Shown: in pieces, positions 35,704 to 45,396 of the stretch
Layout: every line of letters starts with the position of its first letter
How positions within the stretch are numbered: the stretch's first letter is position 1
NCBI RefSeq assembly: GCF_030818015.1
Contig: NZ_JAUSZX010000001.1
Span: forward strand, 558,001 to 622,000
DNA from: Arthrobacter globiformis
GTDB lineage: Bacteria; Actinomycetota; Actinomycetes; Actinomycetales; Micrococcaceae
Direction: 5' to 3'
DNA length: 64,000 bases
The notes under the pieces: model-generated
Seen by the model: the letters and a program-made list of their open reading frames with translations, nothing else
Databases searched by the model: none
What the model was told of the DNA's origin: nothing
Made by a program: the position numbers and the translations under genes

Positions 35704-36762
35704 GCGCGCGGCTTCTTCCCTGACGCGCACCAGCAGCGATCTCGGCTCCACCTGCACTGTCACCTTTGTGGCATCACCCGACGTGTCGCCGTCGAGCTGG
35801 GTGGGCATGGGTTCGGGGCATTTGATGACCGCCTTGACGGAGCGGTAGACGCTCATGACGGGCAGATGCCGCTTGTGCTTGAACAGGATCTTGGCGTACA
35901 TCGCCAGCCAGCCCACGGCGCTGCGGGGGCTCATGACCACCACGTCCAGCATCCCGTCGTCGATCATGGCCTGGGGGATGAAGTCGATGCCGCCCGGAAC
36001 CAGGCCGCAGTTGGCAAACAGGATGCTGCGGACCTTCCTGGACTGGTCCGGCTGGTCATCCAGCGAGATGGCGACTTTTTTCCTGCGCCCGGGGAGGTGA
36101 CGGACCCCCGCTTCCGTGTACGCGAGCCAGCCGACGGCGCGCTTGAGGCCATCGTTCGTGTCGCCCACCACCTCGGCGTCCATGCCAATGCCGGCGATGA
36201 CGAGGAACGAGTGGCTTGAGGAGTGGCCGGTGTGGGAGTTTTCGATTTCCATCCGCGCCGTGTCGATGAACCGCTGGTGGCCGAAGAGCGCGGTCTGGAT
36301 ATTGCCGAACAGGTCATAGACGTCGAGGTCCACGTTGCGGGCCAACAGGTTCCCGGTGCCGAGGGGGACCAGGCCCATCGCCACGCCGGTATGGGCCAGA
36401 GCCTCAGCCGCCACCCGCACTGTACCGTCGCCGCCGCCCACAAGGACGACGTCGGCCCCGTACTCCAGCGCCGCCCGGACCTGTGAGTGGCCGGGGTCAT
36501 CCGGCGTTGTTTCGAAGAAGCGGGGCTCTTCCCAGCCGGCGGCCAGGCAGGCGCGCTGGATGGTGGCGCGGGCTTCACCGGCCTTGGCCTTGATGGGGTT
36601 GAGGATGACGGCCACGCGCTGGCGTTCCAGGCCGTGTTCGTGAGCCTCTTCCCGTACGGCGCTGCGGACATGCAGGGCCTTCAGCCTGCGCACTCCCCAC
36701 CAGCTGGAGACGGCGAAAGCCAAGGCTACAGCGATCAGGACGTAAAGAAGCAGGTCGCTCAT
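35695..36762 (-). CDS. Diacylglycerol kinase family lipid kinase
   Basis: A 355-residue protein. It begins with one membrane segment ([19 protein letters not shown]) and a short basic linker, then the kinase catalytic domain: [37 protein letters not shown] (the GGGDGT nucleotide motif), [26 protein letters not shown], and the C-terminal lipid-binding beta domain ending [19 protein letters not shown]. Members phosphorylate diacylglycerol or related lipids such as sphingoid bases. The membrane anchor is unusual relative to soluble DgkB but common in actinobacteria. It is divergent from serS, 55 bp away. Confidence 0.88.
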   Translation of the reverse strand: MSDLLLYVLIAVALAFAVSSWWGVRRLKALHVRSAVREEAHEHGLERQRVAVILNPIKAKAGEARATIQRACLAAGWEEPRFFETTPDDPGHSQVRAALEYGADVVLVGGGDGTVRVAAEALAHTGVAMGLVPLGTGNLLARNVDLDVYDLFGNIQTALFGHQRFIDTARMEIENSHTGHSSSHSFLVIAGIGMDAEVVGDTNDGLKRAVGWLAYTEAGVRHLPGRRKKVAISLDDQPDQSRKVRSILFANCGLVPGGIDFIPQAMIDDGMLDVVVMSPRSAVGWLAMYAKILFKHKRHLPVMSVYRSVKAVIKCPEPMPTQLDGDTSGDATKVTVQVEPRSLLVRVREEAARLG

Positions 36763-36817
36763 GGTGCTCCAACACTATCCCGCCCGGAGTGTCCCGCAGA
36801 TTCGATACCCTTGTCTG

Positions 36818-38098
36818 GTGATCGACGTAAAAGACCTCAGCGAAAATCCGGACAAGTTCCGCGCCAGCCAGCGCGCCCGCGGTGCGGACGAAACCCTGGT
36901 GGACGCGATCATCGACGCAGACGCTGCTCGCCGCACAGCACTGATCAGCTTCGAAAACCTGCGCGCCGAACAGAACGCGTTCGGCAAGAAGGTGGCGCAG
37001 GCCAAGGGCGAGGAAAAACAGGCGCTGCTCGCGGAGGTCCGCGAACTCGCGGGCGCTGTGAAGGCTGCCTCGGCCGAGGCCGACGCCGCCCAGGCCAAGC
37101 AGGAAGAACTGCTGCGCACCATTCCCAATCTCATCGAAGACGGCGTGCCGGCAGGCGGCGAGGACGACTACGTTGTGGTCAAGACCGTGGGCACGCCGCG
37201 CGAATTCCCTGATTTCGAGCCCCGCGACCACCTCGAGATCGGTGAGCTGATCGGCGCGATCGACATGGAGCGCGGCGCCAAGGTCTCCGGGGCGCGCTTC
37301 TACTTCCTCCGCGGCGTGGGGGCCCGGCTGGAAATGGCCTTGCTGCAGATGGCCATGGACCAGGCCATCGAGGCTGGCTTCATCCCCATGATCACCCCCA
37401 CGCTCGTACGCCCGGAGACCATGCAAGGCACCGGGTTCGATGTAAAGCACGACGCCGAGATCTACCGTCTCGCAGAGGATGACCTTTACCTTGTGGGCAC
37501 CTCGGAGGTGCCCCTTGCCGGGTACCACGCAGACGAGATCCTGGACCTCTCCGCAGGGCCCATCCGTTTCGCCGGCCAGAGCTCCTGCTACCGCCGCGAG
37601 GCCGGCTCGCACGGCAAGGACACCCGCGGGATCATCCGCGTCCACCAGTTCAACAAGGTGGAGATGTTCATCTACACCACGGTGGAAGAGGCTGCAGCCG
37701 AGCATGAGCGTCTGCTGGCTTGGGAAGAGCAGATGCTGGCCAAGTGCGAGCTTCCGTACCGTGTGATCGACACCGCCGCCGGCGACCTCGGCATGTCCGC
37801 GGCCCGTAAGTTCGACTGCGAAGCGTGGGTCCCCACGCAGGGCGCTTACCGTGAGCTGACCTCCACGTCCAACTGCACCACCTTCCAGGCGCGCCGCCTG
37901 AACATTCGTGAGAGAGTGTTCAGCGAGGACGGCGGCCCCAAGGGGACCCGTGCGGTGGCAACGCTCAACGGCACGCTGGCAACCACACGCTGGATCGTGG
38001 CCCTCCTGGAACACCACCAGAACGCTGACGGCTCGGTCAACGTGCCGGCGGCCCTGCAGAAGTACCTCGGCGGGCTGCAGGTTCTTCCGGTTCTCTAA
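36818..38098 (+). CDS. serS: Seryl-tRNA synthetase
   Basis: Charges tRNA-Ser with serine. The 426-residue class II synthetase has the N-terminal coiled-coil arm (residues about 25-105: [15 protein letters not shown] to [15 protein letters not shown]) and the catalytic core with motif 1 around [17 protein letters not shown], motif 2 [20 protein letters not shown] and motif 3 [19 protein letters not shown]. The start is the GTG at 36818 ([14 protein letters not shown]), the usual beginning of the family; the frame is open to 36761 but not protein-like. Single-gene unit followed by an inverted repeat at 38116-38157. Confidence 0.97.
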   Translation: MIDVKDLSENPDKFRASQRARGADETLVDAIIDADAARRTALISFENLRAEQNAFGKKVAQAKGEEKQALLAEVRELAGAVKAASAEADAAQAKQEELLRTIPNLIEDGVPAGGEDDYVVVKTVGTPREFPDFEPRDHLEIGELIGAIDMERGAKVSGARFYFLRGVGARLEMALLQMAMDQAIEAGFIPMITPTLVRPETMQGTGFDVKHDAEIYRLAEDDLYLVGTSEVPLAGYHADEILDLSAGPIRFAGQSSCYRREAGSHGKDTRGIIRVHQFNKVEMFIYTTVEEAAAEHERLLAWEEQMLAKCELPYRVIDTAAGDLGMSAARKFDCEAWVPTQGAYRELTSTSNCTTFQARRLNIRERVFSEDGGPKGTRAVATLNGTLATTRWIVALLEHHQNADGSVNVPAALQKYLGGLQVLPVL

Positions 38099-38115
38099 GC
38101 CCGATTCCACCCCCT

Positions 38116-38157
38116 GGGTAAATACTCACACCGGGGACAACCTGTGGGTATTTACCC
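38116..38157. terminator. Inverted repeat after serS (terminator or operator)
   Basis: 15-bp arms GGGTAAATACTCACA (38116-38130) and TGTGGGTATTTACCC (38143-38157), one mismatch, 12-nt loop. The arms are AT-rich inside for this genome and lack a following T-run, so besides terminating serS the site could be an operator for the HAD gene starting at 38225. Confidence 0.5.
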
Positions 38158-38224
38158 GGAGTTCACGCGCTGCTGTGCTCTGCGTCCTAGCTGGGTGTCA
38201 GGGGCGTCTGCTCTACTAGGAAGC

Positions 38225-39070
38225 ATGACTACACTGACTGAATCCTCAGCCGCCGGCATCGAAGACCGGCGAGAAGCACAACAGAAACTCATGATCGCCC
38301 TGGACGTGGATGGCACCCTCGTGGACCACGACGGCCACATGTCCGCTCCGGTCCGCGACGCCGCGCAGGCTGTGGTGGCGGCCGGGCACGAGGTAATGAT
38401 CGCAACCGGACGTTCGCTCAACGCCACGCTCCCCATCATCGAACAGATCGGCCTGGACCGCGGTTACGCCGTCTGCTGCAACGGCGGCGTGACGCTGCGC
38501 CTGGACCCCGGACTGCCCAACGGCTACGACATCATCCACAAGGCCACCTTCGATCCGGGTCCGGCGCTCCGCGCCCTCCGCAAGCGTCTGCCGGCAGCCA
38601 AATACGCGCTGGAGGACGAGGACGGGAACTTCCTCTCCACAGAGCGCTTCCAGGATGCGAGCTTCGGCGTCGAGGCCATCGGCGTGGACTTCCAGACGAT
38701 GCTTGAGGCCACAGCTGTCCGCGTCGTCGTCTTCAGTGCGGAGAACACGCCGGAGGAGTTCAACGAAGCCATCGAACATATCGGCCTTGCCGGTGTGACC
38801 TATTCGGTCGGCTGGACCGCGTGGCTGGACATCGCGGCGGCGGGCGTCACCAAGGCCAGTGCACTGGAGAACCTCCGCAGCCGCCTCGGCGTTGATCCCG
38901 CCGCCACGGTTGCCATCGGCGACGGCCGCAACGACATCGAGATGCTCGCCTGGGCGGGCCGCGGAGTGGCCATGGGGCAGGCCCCGGAGGAAGTGGTCGC
39001 CGCCGCGGACGAGGTCACCAAGTCGGTTTACGACGACGGCGCCGCCCACGTGCTGCGCGGCCTCCTGTAA
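38225..39070 (+). CDS. HAD-superfamily (Cof-type) phosphatase
   Basis: A 281-residue HAD hydrolase. Motif I is LMIALDVDGTLVDHDGHMS, motif II VMIATGRSLNATL, and the final motif AVAIGDGRNDIEMLAWAGRG-like (VAIGDGRNDIEMLAWAGRG). A Cof-type cap lies between. Substrate unknown; members act on sugar phosphates or cofactor precursors. The start at 38225 has AGGAAG just before it. A HAD gene next to serS is a recurring arrangement in Arthrobacter relatives as I recall; its link to serine tRNA charging is not known. Confidence 0.87.
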   Translation: MTTLTESSAAGIEDRREAQQKLMIALDVDGTLVDHDGHMSAPVRDAAQAVVAAGHEVMIATGRSLNATLPIIEQIGLDRGYAVCCNGGVTLRLDPGLPNGYDIIHKATFDPGPALRALRKRLPAAKYALEDEDGNFLSTERFQDASFGVEAIGVDFQTMLEATAVRVVVFSAENTPEEFNEAIEHIGLAGVTYSVGWTAWLDIAAAGVTKASALENLRSRLGVDPAATVAIGDGRNDIEMLAWAGRGVAMGQAPEEVVAAADEVTKSVYDDGAAHVLRGLL

Positions 39071-39091
39071 GGGGCCTTCTGTAAACCTCGG

Positions 39092-39700
39092 TTAGCGGAC
39101 GTCGAGAATCAGCGCGAGCAGCCTGGCCGCCGCAGGCCGGGCTGAGTGCTCCTCGTTCCACTGCGACCTGGCCACAGCCTTGCTGACAGCCTGGGAGGTA
39201 ATGCCGAGTTCGGCGGCCACGGCCTTCTGCTGGCCGCGCACTCCGGGGGTCATCAGGTCAAGCACGCGCCACTCGGCCTCGCTCCTGTCCCGGACTATGT
39301 GGCCCAGCAGACGGAGCACAGACTCGGACTCGGCTGCCACGTCCGCCAGGGGACCCTCCACGGCCACCGGGATGCGCTCTTTGCTGTTGCGGAGGCGGTC
39401 CACGGCCCGGCGGGCGTAGATGAGGCCGTGCCCGCTGGCGTCCTTGATCTGGTTCGGCAGCGGCTCATTCACCGGGCCCACGCCGATCCCCACATACCAG
39501 CTTCCGCAGCGGAGCGCGATCAGAGCGGCATCCACCGCCTGGTGCGGGCAATCCACGATTCCCTGCACCTCGTCCTCAACGGAGCGGTCAAAGTCCAGTC
39601 GCGCCGGGATATGCCGTAGGTCCTTGAGGAGATGCGGGACCCGGTCGCCGTCGCGCCGGCTGTCTGTTTGATTGATAGTCAGCGTGAACATGGTGGACAT
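39092..39700 (-). CDS. SatD-like protein with C-terminal helix-turn-helix
   Basis: A 202-residue protein. The first 120 residues (MFTLTINQTDSRRDGDRV, SVEDEVQGIV, RCGSWYVGIGVGPVNEPLP, GLIYARRAVDRLRNSKERI) resemble the SatD family, whose members share a nucleotide-cyclase-like fold pattern (DxxxSR, GDE-F-QG, GIGxG). The C-terminus carries a helix-turn-helix (GQQKAVAAELGITSQAVSKAVA). Annotated relatives are often called MarR-type or DNA-binding. The first ATG considered is at 39700; ATG 39691 is an alternative. No clear ribosome site. Function unknown; could be a ligand-sensing regulator. Confidence 0.6.
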   Translation of the reverse strand: MSTMFTLTINQTDSRRDGDRVPHLLKDLRHIPARLDFDRSVEDEVQGIVDCPHQAVDAALIALRCGSWYVGIGVGPVNEPLPNQIKDASGHGLIYARRAVDRLRNSKERIPVAVEGPLADVAAESESVLRLLGHIVRDRSEAEWRVLDLMTPGVRGQQKAVAAELGITSQAVSKAVARSQWNEEHSARPAAARLLALILDVR

Positions 39701-39813
39701 CAGACTACCCGGTGCCAACGTCGAGGCAAGCTGGGAGCCGACGGGACGTTACGGATCTCACGCCGGGGGTAAACAGCAGGAAACTACGACGGCTGGGCCC
39801 ACGCCGCGAGGGT

Positions 39814-39842
39814 TCCCTGGCCGAGCGAAGCGAGGCTAGGGA
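39814..39842. repeat. Dispersed REP-like palindrome, copy 1
   Basis: Imperfect palindrome of 29 bp starting TCCCTGGCCGAGCG and ending GAGGCTAGGGA. A closely related 28-bp copy (inverted) is at 52616-52643. It lies in the gap between the SatD-like gene and ppa; no gene is seen in 39701-39898. Confidence 0.7.
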
Positions 39843-39853
39843 GGCGGTGGGGA

Positions 39854-39878
39854 GGTGCGGTCCACGAGGAACCGCACC
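39854..39878 (-). terminator. Terminator hairpin of ppa
   Basis: Perfect 8-bp stem GGTGCGGT (39854-39861) / ACCGCACC (39871-39878), 9-nt loop, 20 bp after the ppa stop on the minus strand. No U-tract. Confidence 0.5.
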
Positions 39879-39898
39879 GGCCGCCGTCGGAGGTTGGG

Positions 39899-40387
39899 TC
39901 AGTGCGCTGCGGGCACGTAACGCTTGATCGAAGCCTCAAGTTCGGCTTCGGCAGCAGCACGGTCGGCCCAGCCTTCGGCCTTGACCCACTTGCCGGGCTC
40001 CAGGTCCTTGTAACGGGTGAAGAAGTGCTCGATTTCCTTGATCAGGAATTCGCTGACGTCGCTGACTTCCTGGATGTGGTCGAACCGCGGGTCGGCCGGA
40101 ACGCAGAGGACCTTGGCGTCTCCGCCGCCGTCGTCGGTCATGTTGAAGACGCCGATCGGGCGGGCTTCGACGATGACGCCCGGGTGCAGATCGAAGTCCT
40201 GCAGGAGCACCAGTGCGTCCAGCGGGTCACCGTCTTCGCCGAGGGTGTTCTCGAAGAAGCCGTAGTGGGTGGGGTACTGCATGGAAGTGAAGAGGACACG
40301 GTCCAGACGGACTCGGCCGGTCTCATGGTCGACTTCGTACTTGACGCGCGATCCCTTGGGGATCTCGATGGTCACGTCATGCTTCAT
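39899..40387 (-). CDS. ppa: Inorganic pyrophosphatase
   Basis: Hydrolyses pyrophosphate from biosynthetic reactions. The 162-residue protein is a family I enzyme: [17 protein letters not shown], the Tyr/Glu region [13 protein letters not shown], the metal-binding [12 protein letters not shown], and [25 protein letters not shown] ribosome site precedes the ATG at 40387, chosen over an open frame 54 bp longer. It is divergent from dacB with 154 bp between them. Confidence 0.96.
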   Translation of the reverse strand: MKHDVTIEIPKGSRVKYEVDHETGRVRLDRVLFTSMQYPTHYGFFENTLGEDGDPLDALVLLQDFDLHPGVIVEARPIGVFNMTDDGGGDAKVLCVPADPRFDHIQEVSDVSEFLIKEIEHFFTRYKDLEPGKWVKAEGWADRAAAEAELEASIKRYVPAAH

Positions 40388-40541
40388 GGAATGCTCCTCG
40401 ACGATTGCTTGGTGTTCGCGGCACACGCGATGATCAACCAAAAATGGACTGTCGGTGCCGCCGACTACTATTGAGGATATAGCGAGAGGCCCAGGTTTCA
40501 GGAACTAATGGGGTAATTTCAGGACTTTGAGGACCAGCAGT

Positions 40542-42050
40542 ATGAGCGGCACCAGGGGCACGGCCAGCAGCCGCGGCAGGCTTTCCACAGTGGTCCGCAG
40601 CTGGCCCACCCTCCTGATCACGGTGCTCCTCCTGGCACTGGCCCTTCCCGCCGGGATGCTCATTGCCCCCGCGCTCACCGGCCCGGCCCGGTCCACGGCC
40701 GGCCCCGCCCAGACCCCGGCCTGGCAGCTGGTCCCGGAACGCCTGTCCGTCCCGCAGGGCATCGATCCGCTCAGCAACGCCGCACCGGTGCCGGTTCCCG
40801 CCGATGTTGCGGCCCGGCTGGACCCCGTGCTCAAGACCGACGGCGGCGGCTCCTTCACGGCCGTTGTTCAGGATGCTCTCACCGGCAAGGTCCTTTATGA
40901 CCGGGAAGGTGCCGCCAACAGAATCCCGGCATCCAACATGAAGCTCCTCACCGCCGTGGCCGCGCTGCGGGGGATCGGCCCCGAGGAACGGTTCAGCACC
41001 AAGGTGGTCGCTGGCCCAGTTGCCGAAACGCCGGGAGCAACTCCGGCGGCCGCCACGAGGTCCGTCGTGCTGGTGGGTGGCGGCGACGTCCTGCTCGGCG
41101 CCGGCGATTCCGCCGAGTCCAAGGTCCTTGGCCATGCCGGGCTCGCCACGCTGGCCAAACAGACTGTGGAGTCACTGCGGAAAAGCGGCTTCAAGGGGCA
41201 GGTCCAGGTGCTAGTGGATGATTCCCTTTTCACCGGTCCGGCGCTGAACCCGGCCTGGAGCCCGGATGACGTCGCCGCCGGCGAGACCGCCCCGCTGTTT
41301 CCGCTGGCCCTGAACTCGGCACGGTTTGATCCCGCAGACACCACGGCTCCCCGGCCCCAGGACTCCGCCATCGCCTCGGGGGAGGCGTTCGCTGCCGGCC
41401 TCAAAGCGGCAGGTGCCGCCGCTGGCCTCACGGTGGCACCCGCCGTCGTACGTCTTGACGGAAAGCCGACGGCGGACGCCAAAGTCCTCGCCGAGGTGCA
41501 GTCCGCGACGGTCAGCCAGCAGGTGGACCTCATGCTCCAGACCTCGGACAACTACCTCGCCGAAACCCTTGGCCGCATGACAGCTGTGGCGGGCGGCCAG
41601 CCGGGGACGAACGAGTCGGCCAGGGCCGCCGTTCTTGGGCAGCTCTCCGGGCTGGGTATCCCCACGGATGGGATGTTCGCCGCGGATGTATCCGGGCTGG
41701 CCCTGGCCAACCAGGTTTCCGCCCGCCAGTTCTCGGAGGTGGTTCGCGCCATCACCAACGGCAAGGACCCCCGGCTCAGGGCTGCGCTGGCGGGGTTCCC
41801 CGTGGCGGGGCTGACGGGCACGCTCGGCGACAGATACATCGATGAATCCACGGCCGAGGGCGCAGGCCTGGTGCGGGCCAAAACGGGAACCCTGAACACG
41901 GTCATTGCGCTGAGCGGGTACGTGGTGGACGCCGACGGCAGGCTCCTGGTGTTCTCCTTCATCGGCAACGGCCTGACGCCGGGAGCCCAGGGCAACAAGC
42001 CGGCACTGGACACAGCGGCCACGGCCCTGGCCGGCTGCGGCTGCAGCTAG
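40542..42050 (+). CDS. dacB: D-alanyl-D-alanine carboxypeptidase/endopeptidase (PBP4, S13 family)
   Basis: Trims or cleaves peptidoglycan cross-links outside the membrane. The 502-residue protein has an N-terminal membrane/signal segment (WPTLLITVLLLALALPAGML, about residues 21-40). All penicillin-binding motifs are present: SxxK as SNMK (Ser131-Lys134), SDN at 335-337 and KTG at 447-449. The non-catalytic domain between SxxK and SDN is typical of S13. The ATG at 40542 is preferred because GAGGA at 40529-40533 is well placed; a TTG at 40527 is in frame. First gene of the dacB-DUF2342-tilS-hpt run. Confidence 0.94.
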   Translation: MSGTRGTASSRGRLSTVVRSWPTLLITVLLLALALPAGMLIAPALTGPARSTAGPAQTPAWQLVPERLSVPQGIDPLSNAAPVPVPADVAARLDPVLKTDGGGSFTAVVQDALTGKVLYDREGAANRIPASNMKLLTAVAALRGIGPEERFSTKVVAGPVAETPGATPAAATRSVVLVGGGDVLLGAGDSAESKVLGHAGLATLAKQTVESLRKSGFKGQVQVLVDDSLFTGPALNPAWSPDDVAAGETAPLFPLALNSARFDPADTTAPRPQDSAIASGEAFAAGLKAAGAAAGLTVAPAVVRLDGKPTADAKVLAEVQSATVSQQVDLMLQTSDNYLAETLGRMTAVAGGQPGTNESARAAVLGQLSGLGIPTDGMFAADVSGLALANQVSARQFSEVVRAITNGKDPRLRAALAGFPVAGLTGTLGDRYIDESTAEGAGLVRAKTGTLNTVIALSGYVVDADGRLLVFSFIGNGLTPGAQGNKPALDTAATALAGCGCS

Positions 42051-42133
42051 GGCTGTCGCCGGCTTCCCGTCCGGCGCCCTGCCGGTTCGCCGGTCAGCGA
42101 ACTTAAGGCGCGCTGCAAGGCACGTATGTTCTG

Positions 42134-43261
42134 ATGGAGCGTATGGAGTCCACTGCAAGCCAGTCATCCGCCCCTGCCCAGGCCCTCATTAACTGGGACC
42201 TTGCCGCGTCCGCAGCAGCACGGCTGGCTCCGCCCGGTCCGTCGCTGACTCCCACCGAGATCGGGGACGCCGTCTCCCAGCTGCGGGAACTGGCAGATGC
42301 CTCCGTTCCGCACGTCCACCACATCACCGGGCTGGAAGCTGCACGGGACCTCCGTGACTCATCCGTCCTCGTTGTGGACCGCGCCTCCTGGGCGAAGGCC
42401 AACACGCAAAGCTTCGCGGTGATGCTGAAGCCCGCCATCGAAAAGATGCTGGAGAACCGCCGCGGCACCATCAGCCCCGGAGCCGCCACGGTCAGCGGCG
42501 CCATCACCGGCAGTCAGCTCGGCGCCGTGCTCGCATTCCTCTCCAGCAAGGTCCTGGGCCAGTATGATCCCTTTGCCGCGCTCGCCGAGGGATCGCAGGC
42601 GCCGTCGGGCGGCCGCCTGCTGCTCGTCGCGCCCAACATCATCTCTGTCGAGCGCGAGCTGAATGTGACCCCCACGGATTTCCGGCTCTGGGTGTGCCTG
42701 CACGAGCAGACGCACCGGGTGCAGTTCGCTGCGGCACCGTGGCTCCGGCACCACATGCTGAACGAGATCGACAACCTCAGCGGGCACCTGCTGGGCAACG
42801 TGGACTCCCTGATGGAACGCGCCTCGGCGGCCGCCCGCTCGCTCAAGGACCGTGCCGCCTCCGGTTCCACTCCGGGCCGCGGCGCCATCCTCGATCTCCT
42901 GCAGGATCCCGAGGAGAAGGCCTCACTGTCCCGCCTCACGGCGGTCATGAGCCTGCTTGAAGGCCACGCCAACGTGGTGATGGATGCCGTGGACGCCAGC
43001 ATCGTCCCCTCCGTGAAGACCATCCGGCAGCGGTTCAACGCCCGTGGCAAGGACAGGGGTGTCATCGAGAAGTTCATCCGCAGCCTGCTGGGCCTGGACG
43101 CCAAGATGAAGCAGTACAGCGACGGCGCCAAGTTTGTCCGAGCCGTGGTGGACGTGGCCGGGATGGACGGCTTCAACCGCGTCTGGGAGGCTCCGGCGAA
43201 CCTGCCCACCGAGGAGGAAATCCACGACGCCAGGATCTGGCTCGACAGGATGGGTTTCTAG
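42134..43261 (+). CDS. DUF2342 zinc-dependent metalloprotease-like protein
   Basis: A 375-residue protein of the actinobacterial DUF2342 family, sometimes called coenzyme-F420-biosynthesis-associated. The zincin helix is WVCLHEQTHRVQF (HExxH form), followed by a downstream Glu in HHMLNEIDNLSG as a possible third ligand. The N-terminal region has Ala-rich helices and VVDRASWAKANTQSF. The proteolytic substrate is unknown. The start is ATG 42134 or 42143. It lies between dacB and tilS, a conserved position in actinobacteria, and the stop is 5 bp before tilS. Confidence 0.85.
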   Translation: MERMESTASQSSAPAQALINWDLAASAAARLAPPGPSLTPTEIGDAVSQLRELADASVPHVHHITGLEAARDLRDSSVLVVDRASWAKANTQSFAVMLKPAIEKMLENRRGTISPGAATVSGAITGSQLGAVLAFLSSKVLGQYDPFAALAEGSQAPSGGRLLLVAPNIISVERELNVTPTDFRLWVCLHEQTHRVQFAAAPWLRHHMLNEIDNLSGHLLGNVDSLMERASAAARSLKDRAASGSTPGRGAILDLLQDPEEKASLSRLTAVMSLLEGHANVVMDAVDASIVPSVKTIRQRFNARGKDRGVIEKFIRSLLGLDAKMKQYSDGAKFVRAVVDVAGMDGFNRVWEAPANLPTEEEIHDARIWLDRMGF

Positions 43262-43266
43262 GTTTC

Positions 43267-44454
43267 GTGCAACACCTCCCCAACACTGCAGGCGGCTCCG
43301 TGGCCAGCGGTCCTGTTCCCGGCGGACCTGTCCCCGGCGGACCTGTCCCCAGCGGGCGGCGGCGGCCCGGCCGGCTGGCGCCGGTGCTCGGCACGGCACG
43401 GAAAATGCTGCAGGATGCGCTGGCCGAAGCCGGCTATCCCGAACGCGTGATGGTGGCCTGCAGCGGCGGCCCCGATTCCCTGGCCCTGGCTGCTGTGGCC
43501 GCCTACTTTGCGCGCCGCGGCCATGTCGACGGCCGGCCCGTTACCGTAGGCGCGGTGGTTGTGGACCATCAGCTGCAGCCCGGTTCCGCTGATGTTGCGG
43601 CGAGAACCGCTGAGACCCTACGGGACCTGGGCCTGGAACCGGTGCAGATCCGCACTGTCGATGTCGCCTCCACCGGTTTCGGGCCTGAAGCTGCAGCCCG
43701 CGATGCACGCCATGCTGCACTCGAGGCGGCGGCAGGGGAGTGGGAAGCCGGCGCCATCCTCCTGGGGCACACACTCGATGACCAGGCGGAGCAGGTGCTG
43801 CTGGGCCTGGCCCGTGGCTCAGGCACGCGGTCCCTGGCCGGGATGCGCCCTGCCCGGGGGAAGCTGCTCCGGCCGTTCCTTGGTCTGCGCAGGGCGGACA
43901 CCCTGGAGATTTGCCGTGCAGAGGAGCTTGAGCCCTGGCACGATCCCAGCAACGCCGACCCCTCCTTCGCACGTTCGCGGACCAGGATGGAGGTCATGCC
44001 GGTGCTGGAGGAAAAACTCGGCCCGGGCGTTGCCGAGTCCCTCGCGCGCACCGCCGCCATCCTGCAGTTGGATGCCGACTATCTGGAGGACGTGGCCAAC
44101 AGCACTTATGCCTCGCTCGTTGAGCACGACGGCCCGGACATCAGCCTCCCGGAGGCTGCGCTGACTGAACTGGCCCCGGCCATCAGGTTCCGGGTGATCG
44201 CGAAGGCCGCTGCCGGCGTCGGCGGTCAACAGCCCAGCTACCGGCGCCTTTTGGCGGCGGAAGCACTGCTGCGGCGGAAGGGCTCGGCCGGTCCGGTGGA
44301 ACTGCCCGGCGGGGTCAGCGTGTACCGCCTCTCGCTTGCTGAGCTGCAGGATCGGGAGCGTGCCCAGGGGCTGAGCGGGACGGAAGGCGTTCCCCGCGAG
44401 GCCGCCCGCTGTGGGAAGCTTGTATTCCGGCTTCACAAACCGTCCCGCAAATAG
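43267..44454 (+). CDS. tilS: tRNA(Ile)-lysidine synthase
   Basis: Modifies C34 of the CAU-anticodon tRNA-Ile to lysidine, so that it reads AUA. The 395-residue N-type PP-ATPase has the P-loop [10 protein letters not shown] (SGGPDS at residues 66-71), [31 protein letters not shown] and [16 protein letters not shown]. Upstream of the catalytic domain a 45-residue Gly/Pro-rich head contains [16 protein letters not shown], encoded by a 15-bp imperfect repeat; the functional start may be downstream. The given start is a GTG 5 bp after the previous gene. Confidence 0.92.
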   Translation: MQHLPNTAGGSVASGPVPGGPVPGGPVPSGRRRPGRLAPVLGTARKMLQDALAEAGYPERVMVACSGGPDSLALAAVAAYFARRGHVDGRPVTVGAVVVDHQLQPGSADVAARTAETLRDLGLEPVQIRTVDVASTGFGPEAAARDARHAALEAAAGEWEAGAILLGHTLDDQAEQVLLGLARGSGTRSLAGMRPARGKLLRPFLGLRRADTLEICRAEELEPWHDPSNADPSFARSRTRMEVMPVLEEKLGPGVAESLARTAAILQLDADYLEDVANSTYASLVEHDGPDISLPEAALTELAPAIRFRVIAKAAAGVGGQQPSYRRLLAAEALLRRKGSAGPVELPGGVSVYRLSLAELQDRERAQGLSGTEGVPREAARCGKLVFRLHKPSRK

Positions 44455-44483
44455 TCGCACCCGCATCTACACAGGAGCAATTG

Positions 44484-45035
44484 GTGGATTCATCCGACGT
44501 CCAGGCAGACCTCAAGCACGTTCTCTACACCAAGGAACAGATCCAGCAGCGCATCACCGAGCTCGCGGCCCAGATCGACAAGGACTACGAAGGGCGCGAC
44601 CTGCTCATCGTCGGTGTACTGAAGGGCGCTGTCATGGTTATGGCCGACCTGGCGCGGGCACTCCACAGTCACGTCTCCATGGACTGGATGGCTGTCTCCT
44701 CCTACGGCTCCGGCACGCAGTCCTCCGGCGTGGTGCGGATCCTCAAGGACCTCGACACGGACCTGATGGGCAAGGACGTGCTCATCGTCGAGGACATCAT
44801 CGACTCCGGCCTCACCCTGTCCTGGCTGAAGACCAACCTCGAATCCCGCGGCACCGCCTCGGTGGAAATCTGCACCGCCTTCCGCAAGCCGACCGCCGCC
44901 AAGGTGGAGATCGACGTCAAGTACGTCGGCTATGACATCCCGAACGAATTCGTGGTGGGCTACGGCCTGGACTACGCCGAGAAGTACCGCAACTTGGATT
45001 TCGTGGGCACACTGGCCCCGCACGTTTACGAGTAA
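44484..45035 (+). CDS. hpt: Hypoxanthine phosphoribosyltransferase
   Basis: Salvages hypoxanthine and guanine with PRPP to IMP and GMP. The 183-residue protein has [39 protein letters not shown], the PRPP loop [18 protein letters not shown] and [18 protein letters not shown]. The start is the GTG at 44484 because GGAG lies 6 bp before it; a TTG at 44481 is too close. It is often essential and adjacent to tilS and ftsH in Gram-positives, where it can regulate ftsH expression (known in Bacillus and Listeria). Confidence 0.96.
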   Translation: MDSSDVQADLKHVLYTKEQIQQRITELAAQIDKDYEGRDLLIVGVLKGAVMVMADLARALHSHVSMDWMAVSSYGSGTQSSGVVRILKDLDTDLMGKDVLIVEDIIDSGLTLSWLKTNLESRGTASVEICTAFRKPTAAKVEIDVKYVGYDIPNEFVVGYGLDYAEKYRNLDFVGTLAPHVYE

Positions 45036-45060
45036 ACGCCCCCGCCAAAGCTGGCCCTGC

Positions 45061-45154
45061 ACTTTTTGCACCGCCTTCGCCGGCCGCGCCGTCGTCGAGC
45101 CTGACAACACGGGTTCGACGGCGGCGCGTGCCGCTTAAGGAGGTGCAGAAAAGT
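45061..45154. terminator. Nested inverted repeat after hpt
   Basis: Inner arms CGCGCCGTCGTCGA (45085-45098) and TCGACGGCGGCGCG (45115-45128), one mismatch. Outer arms ACTTTTTGCACC (45061-45072) and GGTGCAGAAAAGT (45142-45154), imperfect. The outer right arm includes AAGGAGGTG, so folding would hide a ribosome-site-like sequence. Likely hpt terminator; a regulatory role is possible. Confidence 0.5.
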
Positions 45155-45396
45155 AGTCCTGGGAAGGCCTCAGTATGTGGACAACCGAGGCCGCAGCGCG
45201 GCCTGTGGAGGGCACGGCCGCCATGTGGCCGGGGCGTTTCTGCCCCCTTTCAAGGCGCGATGGGTGGCGTGGCGCAGCAATTCCGCGGGGACGTTTTCCG
45301 GGCTGCCCGGAAAGCGGGCAGAAATGCCGGCGGGCCGGCCCAAAGGCGTCCGTTCGCGCTCCCACCAGCCACTACGCCCTGAGGGAACTTTTGTAT

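Noticed and set aside
45111..45128. GGGTTCGACGGCGG resembling a tRNA T-arm
   Set aside because: No acceptor, D or anticodon arms can be formed around it; the bases belong to the inverted repeat.
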